Positions 16,033 through 23,907 of a stretch of DNA of 34,125 bases are shown in pieces (position 1 is the first letter of the stretch; each line of letters opens with the position of its first letter). Source of the stretch: Deltaproteobacteria bacterium. Its GTDB lineage: Bacteria > Myxococcota > Myxococcia > Myxococcales > 40CM-4-68-19. The stretch is taken from contig VBLC01000087.1 in assembly GCA_005879315.1 (NCBI GenBank), positions 1 through 34,125 of the forward strand, in the 5' to 3' direction. Both the position numbers and the translations under genes were made by a program. The notes below the pieces were generated by a model. It was not told the DNA's origin, ran no database searches, and worked only from the letters and a program-made list of their open reading frames with translations.

Positions 16033-16076
16033 GCCGTCGGTCCCATCCCCCCCATGGGACCGGCGGCTGTTTTTTT
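16033..16076 (+). terminator. Rho-independent terminator of the surE-nlpD operon
   Basis: GGTCCCAT (16039-16046) pairs with ATGGGACC around a C-rich 6-nt loop, extended by GCCG/CGGC after a 2-nt mismatch, and is followed by TGTTTTTTT (16068-16076). It lies 80 bp after the peptidase stop. The rest of the 150-bp gap before apt shows no other feature. Confidence 0.8.
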
Positions 16077-16101
16077 CCTGACACTTTGGTAGACGGACGG
16101 C

Positions 16102-16632
16102 ATGCCGTCTCTCGATCGCGTCCGGCAGCTCATCCGCGACGTCCCCGACTTCCCCCAGCCGGGGATCGTCTTCAAGGACATCACGCCGGTCCTCGGCGAC
16201 CCCGCAGCCTTCCAGTCGGTGCTCGATACGCTCGAGGAGCGCCTGCGCGTCTACGGCGCGGACCGCATCGTCGCCATCGAATCCCGCGGTTTCGTCTTCG
16301 GGGCGGCGCTGGCCGACCGGCTCAAGATCGGCTTCTCGCCGATCCGCAAGCTCGGCAAGCTGCCCTACAAGACCCACCGCATCGAGTACGCCCTCGAATA
16401 CGGCAAAGGCGTGCTCGAGGCGCACGTCGACGCCGTCCAGCCGGGCGAGAAGGTGGCCATCGTCGACGACCTGCTCGCCACCGGCGGCACGGCTTGGGGC
16501 GCGGCGCAGCTGGTGCGGATGCAGGAAGGACAAGTGGCCGCCTTCCTCTTCGTGGTGGAGCTCGCTTTCCTCAAAGGCCGCGACCGGCTCGTCCAGAGCG
16601 GCGGGCCGGTCGAGGCTCTCATCACCTATTGA
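16102..16632 (+). CDS. apt: Adenine phosphoribosyltransferase
   Basis: 176 residues, the usual length. It salvages adenine to AMP using PRPP, in the cytoplasm. The family signatures are present: DFPQPGIVFKDITPVL at the N-terminus, VAIESRGFVFGAAL, KLPYKTHRIEYALEYG, and the PRPP-binding loop VAIVDDLLATGGTA at residues 118-131. The ATG at 16102 lies 26 bp after the terminator of the upstream operon, so its promoter must lie in or across that hairpin; TGACAC and TAGACG near 16079-16095 are weak candidates only. tRNA-Arg follows 55 bp downstream. Confidence 0.95.
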   Translation: MPSLDRVRQLIRDVPDFPQPGIVFKDITPVLGDPAAFQSVLDTLEERLRVYGADRIVAIESRGFVFGAALADRLKIGFSPIRKLGKLPYKTHRIEYALEYGKGVLEAHVDAVQPGEKVAIVDDLLATGGTAWGAAQLVRMQEGQVAAFLFVVELAFLKGRDRLVQSGGPVEALITY

Positions 16633-16687
16633 GATCTCGCGGCTTGTCGAGTTGGATATCGAGAGGTCATGAAAACACCAGCCGTGG

Positions 16688-16764
16688 GCCCCCATAGCTC
16701 AGGTGGATAGAGCGCCGGTTTCCTAAACCGGAGGCCGCACGTTCGAGTCGTGCTGGGGGCACCA
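16688..16764 (+). tRNA. tRNA-Arg (anticodon CCU)
   Basis: A 77-nt cloverleaf including encoded CCA. Acceptor arms are GCCCCCA (16688-16694) and TGGGGGC (16754-16760) with discriminator A and CCA at 16762-16764. D stem is GCTC/GAGC, anticodon stem CCGGT/ACCGG with loop TTCCTAA, giving CCU to read AGG, and T stem GCACG/CGTGC with loop TTCGAGT. All stems pair perfectly. No attachment-site duplicate is visible in the window. Confidence 0.96.
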
Positions 16765-16777
16765 GCTTCAAGGCCTT

Positions 16778-19700
16778 CTAATCGGGCGCATCGCCCCGCC
16801 GCCGCCAGCGGCCCAGAGCCAGCGCGGCGGCGGGGACGACCAGAAGGGTCGCCGCCGTCGAGAAAGCCAGCCCGCCCACGACGACGACCGCGAGCGGGCG
16901 GTGGAGGGCGGAGCTCGCGCCGACGCCGAAGATGAGCGGCAACAGCGCGGCCAGCGTCGCGCAGGTGGTCATGAGGATCGGCCGCAGCCGCGCGCGGCCG
17001 GCCTCGATCAGCGCCTGGCGCGGCGGGGTGCCCGCCTCCTCGGACCAGAGGGCGTGATCGAGGAGCAGGATGCCGTTCTTGACCACCAGACCGACCAGGA
17101 GAATCGCGCCCATCAGCGAGGAGACGTTGAGCGGCAGCCGGGTGATGAAGAGCGTGGCCGCCCCGCCGGCCATCGCCAGGGGCGCTGCCATCAGCACGGC
17201 CAGCGTGCGCGTCCAGGAGCGGAGCTGGAAGAGCAGCACCGCCGCCACCGCCAGGACGGCGATGCCGAGCACGAGCAGGAGCGCGCGGAAGCTGTCCTGC
17301 TGCTGCTGGTAGAGGCCGCCGATCTCCCAGGTGTAGCCGACCGGCAGGTCCCATCCGCGGAGCGCGGTGCGCACGCGCGATACGGCGGTGCCCAGCGAAA
17401 CGCCGGAAAGGCGCGCGGTGAGATGGACCATGTTTCGCTGGTTGAAGCGCAAGAGCGCGGCGGGCGGACATTGCCTCTCCTCCATCGCCACTGCCGCGAC
17501 GGGCAGCGGCCGCCCGTCGCTGGTGAGCAGCGAGGCCTCTTTCAGCGTCGTGGATGGCAAGAGGTCGGCTTGGTCGAACCGCACGCGCACGTCGAGGAGG
17601 TAGTCAGGCCGCCGGATCTGCGTGGCCACTTCGCCCAGGAAAGCGCCGGCGAGCTGGGCGCCGATCTGCTGCGCCTGCAGGCCCTGCCGGCCGGCCTCGG
17701 CGGGACGGACGCGCAGATCGATCTCGGGGGCGCAGCCCTCGTCGCCGTTGAAGAAGTCGACCAGCCCGGGAATGTCGCGGAGGCGCTGCGCCGCCTGGGC
17801 GGACAGCTCGCGCAACTTCGACACCTCGGGGCCGAAGAGCTTCACCTCCACCGGCTCGGGCGAGCCCTGCAGATCGCCGAGCATGTCGGCCAGCACCTGG
17901 ACGAACTCGATGCGCAGCCCCGGCGCGACCGCGGCCATGCGGCCGCGCTGCTCGTCCATGATCTGGTCCACGTCGCGCGACCGGTCGTCCTTCAGCCGCA
18001 CGGCGATGTCGCCGCGCGAGGGCAGGGTGGCGACCGGCGGCCCCAGCTCGGTGCCCAGCCGGCGCGAGAAGTTCGCCACCTCGGGCGTGTCGCGCAGGAC
18101 CTGCTCGATGCGGCTGGCGAGGTCGTCGGCCTCGGGGAGCGCAGCGGCGACGGGAGCGAAGTAGTCGACCACGTAGCTGCCCTCGTCGGCCTCGGGCAGG
18201 AAGTCGGTGGGAACTCGCCAGGCGAGGAACGCGCCGCCGGCGACCAGCAGCGCCGCGGCGGCGATCACCGCGCCGCTCTTGCCGAGCGCGCGCTCGAGCA
18301 GCGCGCCATACTTTTGCTCCGCGGCGCGGCCCAGCGAAGGCCGCCGCACCGGCCGGAGAAAGCGCGCCGCCAGCGAAGGGAGCACGGCCAGCGCCACCGG
18401 CAGCGAGAGCAGCACCGCGACAGCGAGGGCGATCGAGAGCGAAGCAAAAAACTGCCCGGCGACGCCGCGGAGAAGACCGAGCGGGAGGAAGACCACGACG
18501 GTGGTCAGGGTGGTGCCGACCACCGGCCAGAGGAGATCGTCGGTGCCCCGCCGCGCCGCCTCGGCGGGCGCAAGCCCTGCCTCCAGGTGCCGGTGCACGG
18601 CCTCGACGATGACCACGGCATCGTCGATGACCAGCCCGACGGCGACTGCGAGACCGCCCAGCGACATGAGGTTGAGCGTCTCGCCCAAGGCATCGAGAAC
18701 CAGAAGCGACGCGCCGAGAGTGAGCGGCAGGGAGAGCGCGGCGATGAGCGTGGCGCGCAGGTCGCGCAGGAAGATGGCGAGGACGAGCACGGCGAAGAGC
18801 GCGCCGAAGAGGACGGCGTCGCGCACGGCGCTCACGCCGCCGGCGACGAACTTGGCCTGCTCGTAGACGGGCCGCAGCTCGATGCCCGGCGGCAGCGCCG
18901 GGAGCAACTCCTGAAGCCGCGCGCGCACGGCCGCATCGAGAGCGAGGATGTCTCCGGTGGCGCGTCGCGAGACGTTGAGGATGACGCCCGGCTTGCCGTC
19001 GACGCGGATGAGGGTGGTGCGCGGCTCGATCCCTTCGATCACGCGGCCGATGTCGCCGGCGCGCACCGGGGACTCCGGCGTGCCGCCCACCACGACGCGG
19101 GCGACGTCGTCGGCGGTGAGCAGCTCGCCGGTGACGACGCCCAGCGCCTGGTCGTGCGCATCGGAGAGCCGCGCCACGGCCTGCACGCGGTTGGCGGCGC
19201 GGAGCTTCTCGGCGACGGCGGGAACGCTCAGGTGCGCGGCGGCGGCGCGGACGGGGTCGAGCAGCACCTCTAGCTCCGGGATGTCGCTCGACTGCACCTT
19301 GACGAGCCCGACGCCGGGGAGCCCGGAGAGCGCGGGCCGAAGCGTGTACTGCGCCACCTGGTAGAGCTTCTCGGGCGGGTAGGGGCCCTCGATGTTGATG
19401 GAGAGGATGGGAAAGCTGCTCGGGAGCACCCGCTCGGCCACCAGCTCCGCCTCGGGCGGCAGCGTGGCGCGCGCCTCCGCCAGCCGCGAGAGCACCAGCG
19501 GATGCGCCTTCTCCATGTCGGTCGTGGGAGAGAAGAAGAGCGACAGCTCGACCGCGCCGCGGATGGTCTTGCTGCGCACCTGCTCCACGCCGGGTACGGT
19601 GGCGAGCGCCGCCTCCAGCGGGCGGGTGACGCCGGCCAATACCGTGGCGGCGGGCGCGCCGCCGAGCGAAGCGACCACCTGCGAGCGGGGGAAAGTGACC

Positions 19701-19816
19701 TCGGGATAGACGCCCTTGGGCAGCCGCGCGGCGGAGATGATGCCGCCGAGCGCAGAGGCGATCGCGATGAAGAGGATGGCGCGGCCGTGGCGGAGCGCGA
19801 GCGCCGCTGCGCTCAT
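16778..19816 (-). CDS. RND efflux pump inner-membrane transporter (AcrB/HAE-like)
   Basis: 1012 residues, near full length for RND pumps. A hydrophobic helix at 13-30 is followed by a large periplasmic loop, a helix bundle at about 335-500, a second loop and a C-terminal bundle. TM4 carries GLVIDDAVVIVEAVHRH with the paired Asp398-Asp399 of the proton relay, which favours the drug/organic (HAE) class over the heavy-metal class. It exports small molecules using proton motive force as a trimer with the adaptor and outer-membrane channel encoded just upstream. The ATG at 19816 overlaps the adaptor stop by 4 bp, so translation is coupled. Substrate is unknown. The long open frames on the opposite strand here are codon-bias shadows. 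Confidence 0.95.
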   Translation of the reverse strand: MSAAALALRHGRAILFIAIASALGGIISAARLPKGVYPEVTFPRSQVVASLGGAPAATVLAGVTRPLEAALATVPGVEQVRSKTIRGAVELSLFFSPTTDMEKAHPLVLSRLAEARATLPPEAELVAERVLPSSFPILSINIEGPYPPEKLYQVAQYTLRPALSGLPGVGLVKVQSSDIPELEVLLDPVRAAAAHLSVPAVAEKLRAANRVQAVARLSDAHDQALGVVTGELLTADDVARVVVGGTPESPVRAGDIGRVIEGIEPRTTLIRVDGKPGVILNVSRRATGDILALDAAVRARLQELLPALPPGIELRPVYEQAKFVAGGVSAVRDAVLFGALFAVLVLAIFLRDLRATLIAALSLPLTLGASLLVLDALGETLNLMSLGGLAVAVGLVIDDAVVIVEAVHRHLEAGLAPAEAARRGTDDLLWPVVGTTLTTVVVFLPLGLLRGVAGQFFASLSIALAVAVLLSLPVALAVLPSLAARFLRPVRRPSLGRAAEQKYGALLERALGKSGAVIAAAALLVAGGAFLAWRVPTDFLPEADEGSYVVDYFAPVAAALPEADDLASRIEQVLRDTPEVANFSRRLGTELGPPVATLPSRGDIAVRLKDDRSRDVDQIMDEQRGRMAAVAPGLRIEFVQVLADMLGDLQGSPEPVEVKLFGPEVSKLRELSAQAAQRLRDIPGLVDFFNGDEGCAPEIDLRVRPAEAGRQGLQAQQIGAQLAGAFLGEVATQIRRPDYLLDVRVRFDQADLLPSTTLKEASLLTSDGRPLPVAAVAMEERQCPPAALLRFNQRNMVHLTARLSGVSLGTAVSRVRTALRGWDLPVGYTWEIGGLYQQQQDSFRALLLVLGIAVLAVAAVLLFQLRSWTRTLAVLMAAPLAMAGGAATLFITRLPLNVSSLMGAILLVGLVVKNGILLLDHALWSEEAGTPPRQALIEAGRARLRPILMTTCATLAALLPLIFGVGASSALHRPLAVVVVGGLAFSTAATLLVVPAAALALGRWRRRGDAPD

Positions 19817-20925
19817 CGCGACGTCCCTTCGCTGACCGGAACGGGCTCTTTCTCGCCCGGACCGGCGCCGGCGGCCTCGCGCACGGGTGTGCCGTCGGGC
19901 AGGGCATAGGCGCCCTGGACGATGACGATCTCGCCTTCGGAGAGGCCGGAGACGATCTCGGCGAAGCTCTCGTCTTGCGCGCCTAGTTGCACCTGCTTGC
20001 GCTTCGACTTGCCGCCCTCGACCACCTCGAGGGCGGGCTGCTCGCCGCCCAGGAGCGCCGCGCGCGGCACGCGCAGCACGTCATGGCGCAGCTCCCGCTC
20101 GATCCGCGCATGTGCAAAGGCCCCCAGGCGCAGCGCGCCTTTGCCGTTGTCGACGCGCAGGCGAACCAGCGCTGCTCCGGTCACGGGATCGATGGTCGGC
20201 GCCAAAGCCACCACGCGCGCCGCGAAGGTCTGTCCGGGGAGTCCGTCGACGCGCACGTCGGCCCGCTGTCCCACTTTCAGTCCTGCCGCGGTGGCCGGCG
20301 CGAGGGGCGCGCGCACCTCGAGCTCCTCCGTGCGCGCCACTTCGACGACGGCCTTGTTGGCGTCGACCGGCTCGCCCGGCGCGACGAAGACGTGCGCCAC
20401 CACCCCGGCGAACGGCGCGCGCAGCTCGCTGCGGCCGAGCTGGTTGCGCGCCGTGGACACCACGGCCTGGGCGGTGCGCACCGCGGCCTGGGCGGTGGCG
20501 AGCGCGAGGCGGTCGTCCTCCACCTCTTGTGCAGCCGCGACGCCAGCCGCAAGAGCCTTCTCCGCCCGCTGCAGCCGCGCCTTGGCGTTCGCCTCCTGGG
20601 CGCGCGCCTGGCCGAGCTGCGCCTCGGCCTGGGCCAGGGCGTCGCGCAAGGGAGTGAGATCGAGACTGGCGAGGAGCTGCCCCGGCTGGACCTGGTCGCC
20701 CTCGGCCACCGCCACTTCGGCGAGGCGGCCCGCCACGAGGGGACCGAGCTTGACGTCGTTGCCCGGCACCGCCGCCAGCTCGCCCGCGGCCTCGACGGCA
20801 GAGGAGACGTCGCCGCGCGCGGCCTTCACGGTCGTGACCAGCACCGCTGCCGGCGCTTGCTCTTCCCCGCTGCCGCGATGGCAGGCGGAGAAGACCGCGA
20901 GCAGGACGAGGCTAGAGCTGCGCAC
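19813..20925 (-). CDS. RND periplasmic adaptor (membrane fusion protein)
   Basis: 370 residues. The start is GTG at 20925, preceded by AGGAGG with 6-nt spacing, and gives a lipoprotein signal (SLVLLAVFSAC, Cys15). The order is as in HlyD/AcrA adaptors: a half-lipoyl segment (GRLAEVAVAEGDQVQPGQLLASLD), a long alpha-hairpin rich in Ala/Gln/Glu (about 100-170, coiled coil), the second half-lipoyl segment (SELRAPFAGVVAHVFVAPGEPVD), then a beta-barrel and membrane-proximal domain ending in a GEIVIVQGAYAL segment. It bridges the inner-membrane pump and outer-membrane channel. The gene overlaps the outer-membrane factor gene by 14 bp and the pump gene by 4 bp. Confidence 0.93.
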   Translation of the reverse strand: MRSSSLVLLAVFSACHRGSGEEQAPAAVLVTTVKAARGDVSSAVEAAGELAAVPGNDVKLGPLVAGRLAEVAVAEGDQVQPGQLLASLDLTPLRDALAQAEAQLGQARAQEANAKARLQRAEKALAAGVAAAQEVEDDRLALATAQAAVRTAQAVVSTARNQLGRSELRAPFAGVVAHVFVAPGEPVDANKAVVEVARTEELEVRAPLAPATAAGLKVGQRADVRVDGLPGQTFAARVVALAPTIDPVTGAALVRLRVDNGKGALRLGAFAHARIERELRHDVLRVPRAALLGGEQPALEVVEGGKSKRKQVQLGAQDESFAEIVSGLSEGEIVIVQGAYALPDGTPVREAAGAGPGEKEPVPVSEGTSR

Positions 20926-22078
20926 CAGTCGCCTCCTGTAGATCCGCGAAGGCCCGCTGCGCCTCGGCGGCGGCATCGGCCGCGAGCGCCCGCGTGGAAT
21001 TGAGCTCGGTCTGCGCCTGCAGGACCGTGAGGAGCGGGGTGCGCCCGAGCTCGTAGGCGTCGCGGGCCATCCGTTCCAGCCGCTCGGCGGCGGGAACGAT
21101 CTGTTCCGCATAGGAGCGGGCGCGCGAAGTCGCCGCTTGCCAGCGCGCCCACGCCGAGCGCAGCTCGCTGCGCAGCCGATCGAGAGCGCTCTGCGCCTGC
21201 AGCGACGCCAGCTCCGCTTGCGCCTGCGCCTGGTGGACGGCGCCGCGGTTCCAGGAGAGCAGCGGCAGCTCGAAGGCGATTCCCCCGCGCACGCCCAGCG
21301 CGGTCTGGTTGATCAGCTTCTCGAGCGTGATGGAGAAAGTGGGCAGCGGACGGATGGCGGCGCCCTCCCGGCTGGCGCGAGCGAGGGCGGCCGCCTGCTC
21401 GCGGCGCTGCGATTCCACCTCGGGATGATGCGCAGTCCGCTCCAGCAGGGCATCGATCGGCGGAGCTGCCGGCACGGGCAGGAGTGGATCGGTTGCTTCC
21501 AGCCTGGCGGGGTCGCGGTCGCGGATCAGCCGCGCCAGGTCCTCGCGCGCTCCGGTCAGTGCCGCGGCGCGGTCGTCGCGCTCCTGCTCGGCTCGTCGCC
21601 GCGCCAGCTGCGCCTGCAAGAGCTCGAGCTGCGCCGCTCCGCCCGCCGACACTTTCGCCTCGATGCGCGCCTCCAGGTCCCGCGCGAGGCTTGCCGCCTT
21701 CTCGGCGAGCAGGGCGCGCGCCTGCGCTGCTGCAAGCATGTAATACGCGCGCCGCACCGCCGACAGCACCCTCACTTCCTGCAGCTGCGCGACGGCGCGC
21801 TGGACGTCCGCCTCCCTCTCGGCCGCGGCGATCGCCAGCGACCGCTGGCCGAACAGGGGCGCTTTCACCTCGAGGCTGCCCCACCAGGTCGGCTCGTCCG
21901 GGCCGTGGCTGCCGGTCACGAGCGGGTTGGCGAGCTGCCCGGCCACTTCCACTCCCGTCTCCCCCACGCGCACCGACTGCCGCGCCGCCGCCAGGTCCGG
22001 GTTGGCCGCCCGCGCCCTCTCCAGAGCCTGCTGCAGACCGATGGGTTCGGCGACGAGCAACGCGAGCGCGAAGATCAT
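20912..22078 (-). CDS. TolC/CusC-type outer membrane efflux protein
   Basis: About 388 residues from the ATG at 22078, which begins a short hydrophobic leader (MIFALALLVA); the frame continues to an ATG at 22129, giving a 405-residue alternative. The body shows the outer-membrane-efflux-protein pattern of two related halves: IGLQQALERARAANPDLAAARQSV near the start, a barrel strand region WWGSLEVKAPLF, long coiled-coil helices, and the second-half equivalents RGGIAFELPLLSWNRGAV and YELGRTPLLTVLQAQTELN. No lipobox Cys is seen, unlike many CusC/OprM members. Neither start has a good Shine-Dalgarno. First gene of the three-gene efflux operon. Confidence 0.9.
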   Translation of the reverse strand: MIFALALLVAEPIGLQQALERARAANPDLAAARQSVRVGETGVEVAGQLANPLVTGSHGPDEPTWWGSLEVKAPLFGQRSLAIAAAEREADVQRAVAQLQEVRVLSAVRRAYYMLAAAQARALLAEKAASLARDLEARIEAKVSAGGAAQLELLQAQLARRRAEQERDDRAAALTGAREDLARLIRDRDPARLEATDPLLPVPAAPPIDALLERTAHHPEVESQRREQAAALARASREGAAIRPLPTFSITLEKLINQTALGVRGGIAFELPLLSWNRGAVHQAQAQAELASLQAQSALDRLRSELRSAWARWQAATSRARSYAEQIVPAAERLERMARDAYELGRTPLLTVLQAQTELNSTRALAADAAAEAQRAFADLQEATGAQL

Positions 22079-22168
22079 CGTGCGGGGACCCGGCCCATCG
22101 AGCGGGCATTGAATGACGACGGGCGCCATAAGGCAACTTCGGCGGCAAAATCATGATAGCGAGCGTCC

Positions 22169-23626
22169 GTGCTGCCCGACCCCTCCGCAGTCCCTGCCGA
22201 CGTGCTCGCCGTCCTGCGCGGCCTGCGCGCGGCGGGAAAGCAGGCGTTCATCGCCGGCGGCGCCGTGCGCGACCTGGTGCGGCTGGCGCAAGGGTACAAG
22301 GCGAAGCCGCCCCAGGACTTCGACGTCGCCACCGATGCGCTGCCCGAGGAAGTGGCGAAGTTCTTCCCGCGGGTGATCCCGACCGGTGCGCAGCACGGCA
22401 CGGTGACGGTGCTCTCCGGAGAGCACAAGGTCGAGGTCACCACCTTCCGCGGCGAAGGCCCCTACCTCGATGGACGCCGGCCCAGCTCGGTCACGTTCCT
22501 CGGCGACATCGAGGGCGATCTGGCCCGGCGCGACTTCACCGTGAACGCCATGGCCTGGGACCCGATCGAGGGCGTCCTGCGCGACCCCTTCGGCGGCGTC
22601 GAGGATCTGCGCCGCTGCCGGCTGCGTGCAGTGGGCAATGCGCTGGCCCGCTTTCAGGAAGACGGGCTGCGGCCGCTGCGGGCGGTGCGTTTCGCCTGCA
22701 CGCTCCGCCTCGCCATCGAGCCCGACACGCGCCGGGCAATCTCGCAGGCGCTGGAGACTTTCTCGCGCGTGGCTCAGGAGCGGGTGCGCGACGAGCTGAT
22801 CAAGCTTCTCGTGCGCGGCGATCCCCCCAGCCGCGGCCTGCGCCTCCTGCTTCGCACGGGGCTGTTGGGACGCATCATCCCCGAGCTGCTCGAGTCCGTG
22901 CATTTTGTACAAAATCGCTATCACGCCTACGACGTCTGGCGGCACACGCTGCGCTGCGTGGACTACGCGGCGCCCGATCTGGAGGTCCGCCTGGCGGCGC
23001 TCCTGCACGACGTCGCAAAGCCTCGCTGCGCCGCGGCCAAGGCCGATGCCCCCGGCGAGCACACCTTCTACGATCACGAGAAGACAGGCGCGGAGCTGGC
23101 GGAGCAGATCCTGCAGCGGCTGCGCTTTCCCAGGCGCGAGGTCGAGCGGGTGGCGCTCCTGGTCCGCGAGCACAACTGGCATTACCAGCCGGAGTGGAAC
23201 GACGCCACGGTGCGGCGGACGCTCGCGCGTATCGGGCCGGCGGAGCTGCCGGCGCTCTGGGAGCTGCGTCGGGCCGACCTCAAGGCGCGCGGCCGTTTCG
23301 TCGAAGAGGGACTGAAAAACCAAGCCGAGGCCGAGGACCGGTTCGCCCGTGAGCTCCTGCGCGCGTCGGCGCTCAAGGTCACCGACCTGGCGGTGAGCGG
23401 CGAAGACGTCATGCGCGAGCTGCGGTTGCGCCCCGGCCCGGAGGTGGGCCGCATCCTGGCGTGGCTGCTCGACCGCGTGATCGATGATCCGGATCTGAAC
23501 ACCCGAGAGGTGCTCATCCGACTCCTGCCGGAGGCGCTCGAAAAGTTATCCACAGCCAATTCACAAGGATCTCTCCGGTCCGGCGCCAGGGAAAACACAG
23601 CCCCGGGTGGTAGGCGCGGAAAATGA
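22169..23626 (+). CDS. tRNA nucleotidyltransferase / poly(A) polymerase family, with HD domain
   Basis: 485 residues. Class II nucleotidyltransferase head: GGAVRD (30-35), DFDVATDA with catalytic Asp50 and Asp52, GDLARRDFTVNAMAWD (117-131), GGVEDL, and the RNA/neck segment EDGLRPLRAVRFA. An HD phosphohydrolase domain follows, with YHAYDVWRHTL and LLHDVAKP (His280-Asp281). The architecture fits the CCA-adding enzyme or a poly(A) polymerase I; the two cannot be told apart safely by eye. The head carries a small insertion (QGYKAKPPQ) between the G box and the DxD. Start is GTG at 22169 with a weak Shine-Dalgarno. The last 25 or so codons are low complexity and contain a DnaA-box-like site. Confidence 0.9.
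   Translation: MLPDPSAVPADVLAVLRGLRAAGKQAFIAGGAVRDLVRLAQGYKAKPPQDFDVATDALPEEVAKFFPRVIPTGAQHGTVTVLSGEHKVEVTTFRGEGPYLDGRRPSSVTFLGDIEGDLARRDFTVNAMAWDPIEGVLRDPFGGVEDLRRCRLRAVGNALARFQEDGLRPLRAVRFACTLRLAIEPDTRRAISQALETFSRVAQERVRDELIKLLVRGDPPSRGLRLLLRTGLLGRIIPELLESVHFVQNRYHAYDVWRHTLRCVDYAAPDLEVRLAALLHDVAKPRCAAAKADAPGEHTFYDHEKTGAELAEQILQRLRFPRREVERVALLVREHNWHYQPEWNDATVRRTLARIGPAELPALWELRRADLKARGRFVEEGLKNQAEAEDRFARELLRASALKVTDLAVSGEDVMRELRLRPGPEVGRILAWLLDRVIDDPDLNTREVLIRLLPEALEKLSTANSQGSLRSGARENTAPGGRRGK
23546..23565 (+). other. DnaA-box pair at the 3' end of the nucleotidyltransferase gene
   Basis: TTATCCACA (23546-23554) is a perfect match to the DnaA box consensus. Eleven bases on, CAATTCACA (23557-23565) matches 7 of 9 positions in the same orientation. 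The site lies inside the C-terminal low-complexity codons of the upstream gene. Confidence 0.35.
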
Positions 23627-23663
23627 ATGTGTCCGATGAGTTTTGCGTCTCAGTTCCGCATGC

Positions 23664-23691
23664 TTGACCCTGCGGCAAAAGCGCCTATACG
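23664..23691 (+). promoter_or_regulatory. Sigma-70-type promoter for the kinase-mnmA transcript
   Basis: TTGACC (23664-23669) and TATACG (23686-23691) are separated by 16 bp. A transcript from here would start near 23698 and have a leader of about 210 nt before the kinase ATG. The leader holds the TGTGGACAG repeats and a perfect TGCGTC-CA-GACGCA inverted repeat (23783-23796). Confidence 0.5.
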
Positions 23692-23748
23692 ACGTTCGTG
23701 CGCCCTCGCGGCGGGATGGAAAGATTGGGGCGGGCAATGGAAAGGCGC

Positions 23749-23768
23749 TGTGGACAGCGTGTGGACAG
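23749..23768 (+). repeat. Direct repeat TGTGGACAG, 11-bp spacing
   Basis: Two exact copies of TGTGGACAG at 23749-23757 and 23760-23768, one helical turn apart. Their complement CTGTCCACA matches 7 of 9 positions of the DnaA box, in the orientation opposite to the boxes at 23546-23565. Confidence 0.6.
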
Positions 23769-23907
23769 ACAGATGGACGAACTGCGTCCAGACGCACCGC
23801 GGCGTCGAGCGGCAGGTGGCCGTCCGCCTTTCCGGTCGGCCGATCAGATGGTAGGGTCCGCCTCCAGCGAGCTGTATCGCCGTGGCGTGCAACCGGGACG
23901 CTCCTCG

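Noticed and set aside
16633-16687. tRNA promoter in the gap after apt.
   Set aside because: Only weak boxes (TTGTCG and CATGAA with 18-bp spacing); read-through from apt is as likely.
16688-16764. tRNA-Arg as an integration site of a mobile element.
   Set aside because: No integrase, no repeated tRNA 3' end and no change of gene type nearby.
16901-19273. Very long open frame on the plus strand opposite the RND pump (and similar long frames such as 8509-11400 on plus and 14647-15200 on plus).
   Set aside because: The translations are rich in Arg, Ala, Gly and His without domains, and lie opposite or out of frame with well-recognised genes; they are shadows of GC-rich codon use.
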